DNA of 64,000 bases, from NCBI RefSeq assembly GCF_009796285.1, contig NZ_CP047020.1, positions 4,216,001 to 4,280,000 of the forward strand, written 5' to 3'. The stretch is from Streptomyces broussonetiae. GTDB lineage: Bacteria > Actinomycetota > Actinomycetes > Streptomycetales > Streptomycetaceae. The position numbers were made by a program, and so were the translations under genes. This document shows, in pieces, positions 36,253 to 45,592 of the stretch. The notes beneath the pieces are model-generated. The model saw only the letters and a program-made list of their open reading frames with translations. It did not search any database and was not told the DNA's origin. How positions within the stretch are numbered: the stretch's first letter is position 1; every line of letters starts with the position of its first letter.

Positions 36253-36849
36253 GTGAGCGAAAGCAAAGCCGTACCGGCGGACGACAGACTTCCGGAACCG
36301 GGTCAGACGCAACTGCCGCTGACGCCGGACGAGTTCAACAAGCATCACGTCATTCCGGGCTTCGAGGGTATGTACTCGGCTCCGCCCGCCTCCAGCACCA
36401 AGGACCCGCTGAACATCACGCCGGTGCAACCGGGCGCACCCGGACTGCTCCCGCCGCCGGGAAAGTCCGGCCGACCGGGGGACATCCCCGGGCTCCTCGA
36501 ACCGCCGGGACACTCCGGCCGACCGCAGGACCCGCTCAAGATCGCGCCGGCCGTGCTCAAGACGGCCGCCGGTCAGGTGGACGACGTCCACGACGACTTC
36601 TACAAGCCGGCCGCCTCGCTGGAGGAGCCGGCGCTGAAGGCCGTGGCGGCACTGACGGAGTTCGAGTCGGCGCGGGCGATCCGGCTGGCCCACCGGCAGT
36701 GGGAACTGCAGTCCGGCACGGTCACGGCATGGCTGACCCACATCGCCGAGAGCCTGCGGTCGGCCGACGACACCTACAAGAAGACCGACTGCGCCGTCGG
36801 GGACACGGCGCGACAGGTGCAGATCCGCTCGGCGTTGATGGACTACTGA
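36253..36849 (+). CDS. WXG100-like helical protein with Pro/Gly-rich N-terminus (cassette gene 1)
   Basis: 198 residues. Residues 1-90 are rich in Pro and Gly with repeats such as PGKSGRPGDIPGLL and PPGHSGRPQDPL. Residues 96-198 are two helices: LKTAAGQVDDVHDDFYKP and ESARAIRLAHRQWELQSG, ending SADDTYKKTD. This resembles the helical hairpin of type VII-secreted WXG100 proteins, though no exact WxG is present. GTG start at 36253 after GGGGGA. One base separates its stop from the next gene. Function is unknown; a role as T7SS substrate or chaperone is inferred only from fold pattern. Confidence 0.7.
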   Translation: MSESKAVPADDRLPEPGQTQLPLTPDEFNKHHVIPGFEGMYSAPPASSTKDPLNITPVQPGAPGLLPPPGKSGRPGDIPGLLEPPGHSGRPQDPLKIAPAVLKTAAGQVDDVHDDFYKPAASLEEPALKAVAALTEFESARAIRLAHRQWELQSGTVTAWLTHIAESLRSADDTYKKTDCAVGDTARQVQIRSALMDY

Positions 36850-36850
36850 C

Positions 36851-37990
36851 ATGGCCGACTCCTTCCACCAGGCCCTGATGACGGCGGATCTGACGGTCCT
36901 GGACAAGCTGGCGGACCGCTGGGACAGCATCCACACCTCCATCAAGGGCCTCGGCAAGCGCCTGCACGACGAAGTCCTCACCCCGCTGCGCGACAAGGGC
37001 TACTGGGAGGGGGCCGCGGCCCCGTACGCCTGGAAGATGATCGACGACATCCAGCGGCAGCTGGAGCACGCGACGTCCGTGGCGGACGCCTCGCGGCGCG
37101 TCATCGAGGACGCGGTGGGCGATCTCAAGTCCGCTCAGAAGGATCTCAAGGACGCCGTCCGGCGGGCCACGGACAAGGGCCTGTACATCCAGTCGGACGG
37201 GACGCCCGCCCCGGACGTCACGGGCGGCGTCTGCAAGGCGAACCCCACCAAGGACGACAAGAAGGACATCGAGGCGGCACGGCACGAGATCGCGGAGATC
37301 CTCAAGCGCGGCGTCACGGCCGACCGCAACCTCGCCTTCAGCCTGATGGCGGACATCGGCCTGGGCCCGTGGTTCAACGACAGACCCGGGTTCACGGACA
37401 TCGACTCCACCGGCAGGATCGGGGAGGACGAGTACAACGCGCTGGATCTCGCCATGCAGGGCAAGAACCCGTATCCGGCGTCCAGTTCGGACGATCCGTA
37501 CTCGCTCGGCTGGGACTGGGTGACCGGCGACGGCCCCCGGCACCGCGAGTACTTCAGCGGGGACAGGATGACCGAGCTGATCCGGTCCAGCGAGAGCATG
37601 CAGAAGCTACGAGTGGACACGCTGCAGCAGTGGCGTTCCACGGGCCAGCCCGAGGGCGACGTGGCCTACTCGATCTCCTCCGGCGGCAAGGTGGGAGCCC
37701 TCGAGAAGCTCATCACCACCGACCTGCCCGCGATCGTCACCGGCGACAAAGCCCACCTGGGCGAGGCGTTCACCGGCTCGTACAACCTGCACTACGACGT
37801 CAAGGGCGAGGACCCCGACGGTTCCGTGGTCGTCGAGTACACGCTGCACAACACCACGAGCAACGAGTCGTTCCTGCACTACATCGGCTACTACGACTGG
37901 CTCAAGGAGACCAACCGCGACCACGGCGTCTTCTCGTCCGAGGACCAGAAGATCGTCTGGACCGAACGCATTCCCGCGAAGGAGAAGTAG
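36851..37990 (+). CDS. Large WXG-like protein with unknown C-terminal domain (cassette gene 2)
   Basis: 379 residues. The N-terminal 110 residues are a helical hairpin with a WxG at 52-54 (DKGYWEGAAAPYAW), followed by KSAQKDLKDAVRRA, typical of ESX-type secreted proteins. The C-terminal 230 residues (from about GLGPWFNDRPGFTDIDS to WTERIPAKEK) form a separate domain with many aromatic and acidic residues and no motif I recognise. The layout, WXG head plus variable C-terminus, is that of type VII effectors. It follows gene 1 after one base and precedes a lipoprotein gene by four bases. Confidence 0.7.
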   Translation: MADSFHQALMTADLTVLDKLADRWDSIHTSIKGLGKRLHDEVLTPLRDKGYWEGAAAPYAWKMIDDIQRQLEHATSVADASRRVIEDAVGDLKSAQKDLKDAVRRATDKGLYIQSDGTPAPDVTGGVCKANPTKDDKKDIEAARHEIAEILKRGVTADRNLAFSLMADIGLGPWFNDRPGFTDIDSTGRIGEDEYNALDLAMQGKNPYPASSSDDPYSLGWDWVTGDGPRHREYFSGDRMTELIRSSESMQKLRVDTLQQWRSTGQPEGDVAYSISSGGKVGALEKLITTDLPAIVTGDKAHLGEAFTGSYNLHYDVKGEDPDGSVVVEYTLHNTTSNESFLHYIGYYDWLKETNRDHGVFSSEDQKIVWTERIPAKEK

Positions 37991-37994
37991 CCCC

Positions 37995-38534
37995 GTGTCC
38001 CGAGTCCTCCCGGCAGGCCGGCGGCTGCGCTGGATGACGGCCGTCGCCGTGCCGGCGCTGCTGTCCCCCCTGGCCGGCTGCTCCTCCTCGTCCACCGCCG
38101 TCGAGGCCTGTATGGCGAAGCAGGCGACCTCCGTCGGTTCCGTCGACCTGACGGGCACCTACACGGGGGAGGGCGACGCGAAGGCGGTGACGCTGACTCT
38201 CAGGCCGCCCGTCGGCAGGTCCGGCGGCAGCGTCACCGTCCGCAACTGGCCGACCGGCGACTGGTACAGGAGCGAACTCGGTGACACGTTCAACGGGTCG
38301 GGCACCTGGGACGTGGACTACAGCGGCGGATCCGGCAAACCCCCGCACGTCAGCCTTTCCCTCACCAGCCCAAGACTCTTCCTGAACGACGACACCCTCG
38401 ACAAGCTGTCGATCGCCGAGGGCTCCGGGCGGACGTACCTCTACGAGAACGACGACCCGGACGTCTGTCCCAAGTTCCGCCTGAAGATGACCTCTTCGGG
38501 CGCGCCAGGTCCTGGGACGAAAAGCAGCCGGTGA
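37995..38534 (+). CDS. Lipoprotein (cassette gene 3)
   Basis: 179 residues. A signal peptide ending in the lipobox LAGC (Cys29) after a hydrophobic stretch TAVAVPALLSPLAGC. The mature part has two or more Cys (EACMAKQ, DVCPKF) and beta-rich stretches (VDLTGTYTGEGDAKAVTLTL, WDVDYSGGSGKPP). The GTG start has GGAGAAG inside the end of gene 2, showing tight coupling. A membrane-anchored partner such as an immunity or receptor protein for gene 2 is possible but unproven. It ends in a large terminator hairpin. Confidence 0.75.
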   Translation: MSRVLPAGRRLRWMTAVAVPALLSPLAGCSSSSTAVEACMAKQATSVGSVDLTGTYTGEGDAKAVTLTLRPPVGRSGGSVTVRNWPTGDWYRSELGDTFNGSGTWDVDYSGGSGKPPHVSLSLTSPRLFLNDDTLDKLSIAEGSGRTYLYENDDPDVCPKFRLKMTSSGAPGPGTKSSR

Positions 38535-38572
38535 GGGTGCAGCCCCGTCCCCACGGGCACCCTCACCGGCTG
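38525..38572. terminator. Bidirectional terminator between lipoprotein and MMPL genes
   Basis: cagccggtgagggtgc (38525-38540) pairs perfectly with gcaccctcaccggctg (38557-38572), 16 bp with a 16-base loop. The left arm includes the lipoprotein stop codon. It serves both convergent genes. Confidence 0.8.
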
Positions 38573-38614
38573 GTCGGCATCGGCCGGAGGCCGATGTGGA
38601 CTAGAAGCGGTACG

Positions 38615-40840
38615 TCACGCGCGTACCAGCTCCCGCTCGCCGTCCGGGTCGGCGTCCTTGCCGTCCGCGGAGGACTGCGAGCGCAGGCCCTCACCCTCGA
38701 CGTCGACGTTCGGCAGCGCGCGGTCGAGCCACTTGGGCAGCCACCAGGCCCGCTTGCCGAGCAGGGCGAGCACCGCCGGGACGATCGCCATGCGGACGAT
38801 GAACGCGTCGAAGAAGACGGCGATCGCGAGGCCGAAGCCGATCATCTTGATCATCGACTCGCTGGAGCCGATGAAGCCGGAGAAGACGGCCATCATGATG
38901 ATCGCGGCGGCCGTCACGACCCGCGCCCCGTGCCGGAAGCCGGTGACCACGGCCTGGGTCGGCTTCTCGCCGTGGACGTACGCCTCCCGCATCCGGGTGA
39001 CGAGGAAGACCTCGTAGTCCATGGCGAGACCGAAGACGACGCCCACCATGAAGATCGGCATCATCGACATGACCGGGCCGGTCTCGGAGACGTTGAACAG
39101 GCCGGACAGCCAGCCCCACTGGAAGACCGCCACCACTGCGCCGAGGGCCGCCGTCACGCTGAGCAGGAAGCCGAGGGCCGCCTTCAGCGGGACGAGGATC
39201 GAGCGGAAGACCACGATCAGGAGCAGGAAGGCGAGGCCGACCACGAGTGCCAGATACGGCAGCAGCGCGTCGTTCAGCTTCTGCGAGACGTCGATGTTCA
39301 TCGCCGTCGAGCCCGTGACCAGGATCTTGGAGTCGGTCTCCTTGGCGACGTCCGCGCCCTTGTCGCGGATGGTGTGCACCAGGTCCTCGGTCGTCCTGGA
39401 GGACGGCTTGGACCCGGGGACGACCGTGATGGTCGCGGTGTCGCCGGCCTTGTTGGCCACGGCCGGGGTGACCGTGACGACGTCCTTCAGGCCCTTGATC
39501 TCGTCGCCGACCTTGGTGAAGGCGGCCTTGGGGTCATGGCTGCCCTTGGCGTCGACGACGACCATCAGCGGGCCGTTGAAGCCCGGTCCGAAGCCCTCGG
39601 AGAGCAGGTCGTAGGCGCGGCGCTGGGTGGTGGAGGTCGGCTGGGAGCCGTCGTCCGGGAGGCCCAGCTCGAGCGAGGCGGCCGGGACCGCAGCGGCACC
39701 GAGGCCGATCACGCCGAGCAGCAGGACCGCGACGGGCCGCCGTACGACGAAGCTCGCCCAGCGGGTACCCATGTTGGGCCGGCCCGGCTTCTTGGGCGTA
39801 CGGCCGCCGCCGAGCAGCTTGCTCTTCTGGCCCGCGGGCTTGACCTTGCGGCCGGCGTAGCCGAGCAGCGCCGGGATCAGCGTGAGCGCGATCAGGACGG
39901 CGATGGCGACCGTGCCCGCCGCCGCGATGCCCATCTTGGTCAGCATCGGGATGTTGACGACCGACAGGCCGACCAGGGCGATGACGACGGTCAGGCCCGC
40001 GAAGACCACCGCGGAGCCCGCCGTGCCCACGGCCCGCCCGGCCGCCTCCTCGCGTTCGCGGCCCTCGGCCAGTTCGGCGCGGTAGCGGGAGACGATGAAG
40101 AGGGCGTAGTCGATGCCGACGGCGAGGCCGATCATCGAGGCCAGTGTGGAGGTCGTGGTGCCCAGGTCCAGGGCGCTGGCGAGCGCCGTGATCGTGGACA
40201 CGCCGATACCGACGCCGATGAGCGCGGTGAGCAGCGGGAATCCGGCCGCGAGCAGCGAGCCGAAGGTGATGACGAGGACGACCGCGGCGATGACGATGCC
40301 GATGACCTCGCTGGAGCCGGTCTCCGGGGTCGCGGTCAGTGCGTCACCGCCGACCTCGACGCTCAGCCCGGCGTCGCGCGCCTGCTGTGCGGCCTCCTTC
40401 AGGCTGTTCTTGGAGGAGGCCTTCAGCTCCATGCCGGAGACCCTGTACTTCACCGAGGCGTAGGCGATCTCGCCGTTCTTGCTGACGGCGTGCCCGGCGT
40501 AGGGGTCGGCGACGGAGACGACCTCGGAGCCGCCGCCCAGCTCCTTGACGGTCTTCTCGACGGTCGCCTTGTTGAGCTTGTCGGTCATCTTCTCGCCGGC
40601 CGGCGCCTTGAAGACGACGCGCGCGGTGGCGCCGTCGGCGCTCATCCCGGGGAAGCGCTGTTCGAGCAGGTCGAACGCTTTCTGCGCCTCGGTGCCGGGG
40701 ATGGAGAAGGAGGTGCTGCCGGCGGGCGGCGCGGAGGCGGCGCCGACCCCGGCGAGGGTCAGCAGCGCCACCCATATCAGGGCGACGAAGTGCCGTCGCC
40801 GGAAGGCGAGACGGCCCAGTTTGTACAGAAACGTGGCCAC
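38615..40840 (-). CDS. MMPL-family RND exporter
   Basis: 741 residues with about 12 transmembrane helices in two repeats, each beginning with a helix and a large extracellular loop (RRRHFVALIWVALLTLAGVG; RRPVAVLLLGVIGLGAAAVP). The proton-relay helix segments GLAVGIDYALFIVSRYR and GLAMDYEVFLVTRMREAYV carry the characteristic Asp-Tyr. It exports lipids or hydrophobic compounds by proton motive force. GTG start at 40840. A TetR regulator lies just upstream in the same direction, a usual pairing for drug-type exporters. Confidence 0.92.
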   Translation of the reverse strand: MATFLYKLGRLAFRRRHFVALIWVALLTLAGVGAASAPPAGSTSFSIPGTEAQKAFDLLEQRFPGMSADGATARVVFKAPAGEKMTDKLNKATVEKTVKELGGGSEVVSVADPYAGHAVSKNGEIAYASVKYRVSGMELKASSKNSLKEAAQQARDAGLSVEVGGDALTATPETGSSEVIGIVIAAVVLVITFGSLLAAGFPLLTALIGVGIGVSTITALASALDLGTTTSTLASMIGLAVGIDYALFIVSRYRAELAEGREREEAAGRAVGTAGSAVVFAGLTVVIALVGLSVVNIPMLTKMGIAAAGTVAIAVLIALTLIPALLGYAGRKVKPAGQKSKLLGGGRTPKKPGRPNMGTRWASFVVRRPVAVLLLGVIGLGAAAVPAASLELGLPDDGSQPTSTTQRRAYDLLSEGFGPGFNGPLMVVVDAKGSHDPKAAFTKVGDEIKGLKDVVTVTPAVANKAGDTATITVVPGSKPSSRTTEDLVHTIRDKGADVAKETDSKILVTGSTAMNIDVSQKLNDALLPYLALVVGLAFLLLIVVFRSILVPLKAALGFLLSVTAALGAVVAVFQWGWLSGLFNVSETGPVMSMMPIFMVGVVFGLAMDYEVFLVTRMREAYVHGEKPTQAVVTGFRHGARVVTAAAIIMMAVFSGFIGSSESMIKMIGFGLAIAVFFDAFIVRMAIVPAVLALLGKRAWWLPKWLDRALPNVDVEGEGLRSQSSADGKDADPDGERELVRA

Positions 40841-40943
40841 GGAGGCGTACTCCCGGTCAGGTCGTGGGGTTGATCAGGGCAGGGGTGGTCAGCCCGACGA
40901 CGTGAGCGGTGACGTCAGATGGTGGGCTTGCCGGGGAGAGAAG

Positions 40944-41552
40944 TCAGTCGGTGGGGATGCCGAGGGCGGGGAGGACCACGGCGTCGATGTACGACATGAG
41001 GAAGGCCTGCGTCGGCGGCAGCTCGTCGAGCATCGTCCGGGCGGCGAACCCGCCCAGCATCATGTGCATCATGAACTCGATCGCCGGGTTGTCCGCACGG
41101 ACCTCACCCCGGTCGACGGCCCGCTGCACGACACGACGGAACGTCGCCATCTCCGGCTCGATGAGATGCTCCCGGAACGCCCGCAGGAGGTCCGGATTGC
41201 TGTGCACCGCCATGGCCAGACCCCGCATCAGCGCGGAGTTCTGCTCCATCTCGCAGTCGTCGGAACGCATGGTGAGAGCGTGCAGATCGCCCTTGAGCGA
41301 CCCGGTGTCGATCTCGTCGAGCGCCATGCCCCCCGGCTTGTTGTGCCGCACCGCCTTCGCGACCAGCTCGGCCTTGCCGCCCCACTGGCGGTAGAGCGTC
41401 GCCTTACTGGACTTGGTGCGAGCGGCAACGGCGTCCATGGTGAGGGCGTCGTAGCCGACTTCCCGGAGCAGGTCGAGCACGGCCTCGTACAGCTCGGCCT
41501 CACGCTCGGGCGTGATCCGACTGCGACGCGCCGTTGCGACGACCTCGGTCAT
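40944..41552 (-). CDS. TetR-family regulator of the MMPL exporter
   Basis: 202 residues. The helix-turn-helix is at 20-60: LREVGYDALTMDAVAARTKS followed by SKATLYRQWGGKAELV. The C-terminal ligand domain is typical of TetR_C types (LRAFREHLIEPEMATFRRVV). The ATG at 41552 is chosen since an upstream in-frame start would cover the operator palindrome. It precedes the MMPL gene by about 100 bases, and probably represses both from the palindrome at 41621-41635. Confidence 0.9.
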   Translation of the reverse strand: MTEVVATARRSRITPEREAELYEAVLDLLREVGYDALTMDAVAARTKSSKATLYRQWGGKAELVAKAVRHNKPGGMALDEIDTGSLKGDLHALTMRSDDCEMEQNSALMRGLAMAVHSNPDLLRAFREHLIEPEMATFRRVVQRAVDRGEVRADNPAIEFMMHMMLGGFAARTMLDELPPTQAFLMSYIDAVVLPALGIPTD

Positions 41553-41620
41553 GCCACTCACCTTCCCGCTCGGGAGCCTGCTGTTCGTACCACCGTGAAG
41601 ATACCCCGAGAGCATGCGAA

Positions 41621-41635
41621 ACGAAACCGTTTCGT
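41621..41635. promoter_or_regulatory. 15-bp palindrome, putative TetR operator
   Basis: acgaaac-c-gtttcgt is a perfect dyad with a single central base, 69 bases upstream of the tetR ATG and 97 before the divergent tricorn gene. Its size and place suit a TetR dimer. It may therefore control one or both directions. Confidence 0.65.
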
Positions 41636-41731
41636 ACGTGGGTTGGGTCACGGTTGTTCGGTCCCCATAAGTCCGGCTCGCTCACCCGTGTACAAGTTGC
41701 TGGGGCCCTTTGACCGGAAAAGCATAGGGAC

Positions 41732-44700
41732 GTGAGCTATCTGCGCCTTCCCCACCTCAGCGGCGACCTGCTGTGCTTCGTGGCCGAGGACGACCTCTGG
41801 CTGGCCCCCCTCGACTCCCCGGGCCGCGCCTGGCGCCTCACCGCGGACCGCACCAAGACCGGTCATCCGCGCTTCTCACCCGACGGCCGCCGGATCGCGT
41901 ACTCGACCTGGCGCAGCCTCGACCCCGAGATCCACCTCGTCGGCACCGACGGCGGCCCCGCACGGCAGCTGACGTACTGGGGCAGCTCCGACACCCAGGT
42001 CTGCGGGTGGACGCCCCCCGACCGGGACGGCAAGGCCGACATCCTGGCCGTGGCCTCGCACGACCAGCCCTTCTCCTACTTCACCTGGGCCTACAAGGTC
42101 CCCACCGACGGCGATCCCGGCGCGCGGCTGCCCTGGGGCCCGGTCACCGACATCCAGGTCGCCGACGTCGACGGCGAGCACAGGACGCTGCTGCTCACCG
42201 GCACCCCGCCGCACGAACCGGCCTCCTGGAAGCGCTACCGCGGCGGCGCCATGGGACGCCTCTGGCTGCACGGGCGCCAGCTCGTGCCCGACATCGGCGG
42301 CCATCTGGCCTGCCCCATGTTCGTCGCCGGCCGCGTCGCCTTCCTCTCCGACCACGAGGGCGTCGGCAACCTCTACTCCTGCACGTACGACGGCACCGAC
42401 CTGCGCCGCCACACCGACCACGACGCCTTCTACGCCCGGCACGCCTCCAGCGACGGCACCCGGGTGGTCTACCAGTGCGCGGGCGACCTGTGGCTGGTGG
42501 ACGACTTCTCCCCCAAGGCCGTACCGCGCAAGCTGGACATCCGCCTCGCCGGGCCCGCCACCGGGCGGCGCCGCTATCAGGTGCCGGCCGCACAGAACGT
42601 CGACGGCATCTCCGTGGACGAGACCGGCCGCGCCAGCGCCGTCGTGGTACGCGGCAGCCTGTACTGGCTCACCCACCGCGACGGACCGGCCCGTACGATC
42701 GCCGACACGCCCGGCGTCCGGGTGCGGCTGCCGGAGATGCTCGGCACGACCGGCCAGGTCGCGTACGTCACCGACGCGGAGGGCGAGGACGCCGTCGAGA
42801 TCGCCCAGCTGCCGCGCGCGACCGGCGACCGCGCCCCGCGCCGGCTCGCCTCCGGCGCCCTGGGCCGGGTCCTGGAACTGGTCTCCGACCCGCTCGGCGA
42901 ACGCCTGGCCATCGCCTCGCACGACGGACGGCTGCTGCTGATCGACACCGGGGAGCGCGAGGGCGGGGAGGTCACGGCGGGTGCCGCGGAGGACTCCGAG
43001 GAGGCCGAGGCGAGCGAGGTCGGCGAGGCGGGAGAGGGGACGGAGGCAGCCGAGGGGGCCGGAGGGCCGGCCGGCCGGGTGACCGAGCTGATCCGCTCCA
43101 TCAACGGCCCCGTGCGCGACCTCGCCTTCTCCCCCGACGGCTCCTGGCTCACCTGGTCCCACCCGGGCATCGGCCGCTCGCTGCGCCAGATCAAGCTGGC
43201 CCGCATCAAGGACCGGCTGATCGTGGACGTGACCAACGGCCGCTTCGAGGACGAGAACCCCGTCTTCACCCGCGACGGCCGCTACCTCGCCTTCCTGTCC
43301 TGGCGCGGCTTCGACCCGGTCTACGACGTCCACACCGGCGACCTCTCCTTCCCGCTCGGCTGCCGCCCGTACCTCGTCCCGCTGAACTCGGCGACCCCCT
43401 CCCCCTTCGCCCTGAACCCCGAGGGACGCCCGGCCGCCGGCGGGCTCGACCCGGTCGAGGACGAGGAGACGGGCGAGGCCGGCACGGTGACCGTGGAGAT
43501 CGAGGGCCTGCAGAACAGGGTCACGCCGTTCCCGGTCATCGCCTCCAAGTACTCCGCGCTGTCCCCGGTCGCCGGCGGCGGCCTGGTCTGGCTGCGCTGG
43601 CCGATCTCCGGTGCACTCGGCGAGACCTTCGTCAATCCTGCCGACATCAGCGGCCGCCCGACCCTGGAGTACTTCAACATCACCAAGGCGAAGAAGTCCG
43701 AACTGGTCGACCACATGGACTGGTTCACGGTGAGCGGCGACGGCACCCGGCTCGTCGTCATGGACGAGGGCGAGCTGCGCGCCGTTCCCGCCACGGAGCC
43801 GGGCGACGGCGACACGACCGTGTGGATCGACCTGCGCCGCATCCTGCACGAGGTCGACCCGCCCGCCGAGTGGCGCCAGGCCTACGAGGAGGCGGGGCGC
43901 CTCATCCGCGGCTACTTCTGGGACCCGGGCATGTGCGGCATCGACTGGAACGGGGTGCTCGACCAGTACCGCCCGCTGGTCGAACGGGTCACCTCTCCCG
44001 ACGAGTTCGCGGATCTCCTCAGGGAGGTACTCGGCGAGCTGGGCACCTCGCACGCCTACGTCACCGCCGCCCGGCGCAACGAGGGCCCGCCGCACTACCA
44101 GCGCCGCCAGGGTCTCCTCGGCGCCAACTTCGTCCGACGCAACGGCCACTGGACCATCAAGCGCATCCTGCCCGGCAACTCCTCCGACTCCCGGGCCCGC
44201 TCACCGCTGGCCGGCACGGGCATCCGCGAGGGCGCCGTACTGACCCACGTCGACGGCCGTCCGGTCGACCCGGTGACGGGGCCGTACCCGCTGCTCGCCG
44301 GCTCCGGGGGGACGACCGTGGAGCTGACGTTCACCCCGGCACAGGGGGAGGCGGACCAGGTCCGACGGGTCGCCGTCGTCCCGCTCGTCGACGACCGGTC
44401 GCTGCGCTACCAGGACTGGGTCGCCAAACGCCGTGAGGTCGTACGGGAGTTGAGCGGCGGAAAGTGCGGCTATCTGCACATCCCCGACATGGGCGGCTCC
44501 GGCTGGGCCCAGTTCAACCGCGACCTGCGCATGGAGGTGTCCCGGCCCGCGCTGATCGTGGACGTGCGCGGCAACGCGGGCGGGCACATCAGCGAACTCG
44601 TCATCGAGAAGCTGACCCGGACGATCCTGGGCTGGGACCTGACCCGGGACGCCCAGCCGGTGTCGTACACCTCGAACGCGCCGCGGGGCCCGGTGGTCGC

Positions 44701-45094
44701 CCTGGCCGACGAGGCGACCTCCTCGGACGGCGACATGATCACCGCCGCGTTCAAGCTGCTCCAGCTCGGGCCGGTGGTCGGCACGCGCACCTGGGGCGGG
44801 GTCGTCGGCATGACCGGCCGCCACGCGCTGGGCGACGGCACGGTCATCACGGTCCCGATGAACGCGGCCTGGTTCGACGCCTACGGCTGGTCCGTGGAGA
44901 ACCATGGCGTCACCCCCGACCTGGAGATCATGCGCACGCCCCTGGACTGGGCCGAGGGCCGTCACGCCCAGATGGACGACGCGATCCAACTCGCCCTGGA
45001 CCTCCTGGAGTCCAACCCGGCAGCCATCCCCCCGGACTACTCCGACGTCCCCAACAGGGCCCGCCCGAAGCTGCCGCCGAGGAACAATGGTTAG
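41732..45094 (+). CDS. Tricorn protease (S41 family)
   Basis: 1120 residues. N-terminal propeller blades (LTADRTKTGHPRFSPDGRRI and FSPDGSWLTWSHPG) feed a helical domain and a PDZ domain. The C-terminal S41 core has the catalytic His in ELGTSHAYV, RGNAGGHISE, and the nucleophile Ser in DEATSSDGDM, as in archaeal tricorn. It trims peptides made by the proteasome and works with aminopeptidases. A Glu-rich spacer (around residues 412-448: AAEDSEEAEASEVGEAGEG) is inserted between propeller blades. The start is GTG at 41732. Most actinobacteria with proteasomes keep such a gene. Confidence 0.92.
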   Translation: MSYLRLPHLSGDLLCFVAEDDLWLAPLDSPGRAWRLTADRTKTGHPRFSPDGRRIAYSTWRSLDPEIHLVGTDGGPARQLTYWGSSDTQVCGWTPPDRDGKADILAVASHDQPFSYFTWAYKVPTDGDPGARLPWGPVTDIQVADVDGEHRTLLLTGTPPHEPASWKRYRGGAMGRLWLHGRQLVPDIGGHLACPMFVAGRVAFLSDHEGVGNLYSCTYDGTDLRRHTDHDAFYARHASSDGTRVVYQCAGDLWLVDDFSPKAVPRKLDIRLAGPATGRRRYQVPAAQNVDGISVDETGRASAVVVRGSLYWLTHRDGPARTIADTPGVRVRLPEMLGTTGQVAYVTDAEGEDAVEIAQLPRATGDRAPRRLASGALGRVLELVSDPLGERLAIASHDGRLLLIDTGEREGGEVTAGAAEDSEEAEASEVGEAGEGTEAAEGAGGPAGRVTELIRSINGPVRDLAFSPDGSWLTWSHPGIGRSLRQIKLARIKDRLIVDVTNGRFEDENPVFTRDGRYLAFLSWRGFDPVYDVHTGDLSFPLGCRPYLVPLNSATPSPFALNPEGRPAAGGLDPVEDEETGEAGTVTVEIEGLQNRVTPFPVIASKYSALSPVAGGGLVWLRWPISGALGETFVNPADISGRPTLEYFNITKAKKSELVDHMDWFTVSGDGTRLVVMDEGELRAVPATEPGDGDTTVWIDLRRILHEVDPPAEWRQAYEEAGRLIRGYFWDPGMCGIDWNGVLDQYRPLVERVTSPDEFADLLREVLGELGTSHAYVTAARRNEGPPHYQRRQGLLGANFVRRNGHWTIKRILPGNSSDSRARSPLAGTGIREGAVLTHVDGRPVDPVTGPYPLLAGSGGTTVELTFTPAQGEADQVRRVAVVPLVDDRSLRYQDWVAKRREVVRELSGGKCGYLHIPDMGGSGWAQFNRDLRMEVSRPALIVDVRGNAGGHISELVIEKLTRTILGWDLTRDAQPVSYTSNAPRGPVVALADEATSSDGDMITAAFKLLQLGPVVGTRTWGGVVGMTGRHALGDGTVITVPMNAAWFDAYGWSVENHGVTPDLEIMRTPLDWAEGRHAQMDDAIQLALDLLESNPAAIPPDYSDVPNRARPKLPPRNNG

Positions 45095-45140
45095 GAGCGC
45101 GTAACGGCAAGGGGCGCGTAACGGCAGGGAGCGCGCGCCC

Positions 45141-45190
45141 AAGGGGCGCGGGGAACTGCGCGACAAGCCTCCACGCACCCGCACCCGCAC
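45141..45190 (+). repeat. Interspersed Streptomyces intergenic repeat, copy 2
   Basis: Reads aaggggcgcggggaactgcg then cgacaagcctccacgcaccc and gcacccgcac. It shares its core with copy 1 near 8930-8985 (opposite strand). Like that copy it sits between convergent genes, here the tricorn gene and the CsbD-like gene. Confidence 0.65.
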
Positions 45191-45216
45191 AACAACCAAA
45201 GCCGGACAACAACGCA

Positions 45217-45245
45217 GGGCGCCCTCCGTAGAACGAAGGGCGCCC
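45217..45245. terminator. Bidirectional terminator between tricorn and CsbD-like genes
   Basis: gggcgccct (45217-45225) pairs with agggcgccc (45237-45245), a perfect 9-bp stem with an 11-base loop, immediately before the convergent 3' end of the CsbD-like gene. Confidence 0.75.
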
Positions 45246-45276
45246 ACGTCAAACCAGCCGAAGCCGAGGGCAGCGG

Positions 45277-45498
45277 CTACGCGTCGTAGTCCCGGTCGAA
45301 CCGGTCCTCCATCTCACGCTCCGTGTCCTCGATGTCGCGCATGTTCTCGTGCTGGCGACCGGGCTGCGGCTGCTGCTGGCCAGGCTGACCCTGCCGGCCT
45401 CGCTGCTGCTTGCCCCGCTGCCCGGCCTGCTCACGGGCCTGGTCGAGCTTGCCCTTGGCCTGCTGGGCCTTGCCCTGCATCTGGTCCTTCGTACCCAT
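45277..45498 (-). CDS. CsbD-like small hydrophilic protein
   Basis: 73 residues, Gln- and charge-rich: MGTKDQMQGKAQQAKGKLDQ resembles the KGKxKExxGK pattern of CsbD stress proteins, followed by a Gln/Arg/Gly-rich stretch and an acidic tail ending DRFDRDYDA. It probably has an unstructured stress-related role. The family match rests on the N-terminal 25 residues only. Confidence 0.65.
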   Translation of the reverse strand: MGTKDQMQGKAQQAKGKLDQAREQAGQRGKQQRGRQGQPGQQQPQPGRQHENMRDIEDTEREMEDRFDRDYDA

Positions 45499-45592
45499 GT
45501 GGGTTCACTCCTGTGGTGAGCGAGAGTGGGGAATCGGCCCCTTGGTGGGGCCTCGACCAGATTCACACGGAGGAACACGTCACGCATGTGGA

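Noticed and set aside
36253-38534. A complete type VII secretion locus
   Set aside because: No EccC, EccB or mycosin gene is present. Only substrate-like proteins are seen, so a secretion locus cannot be claimed.
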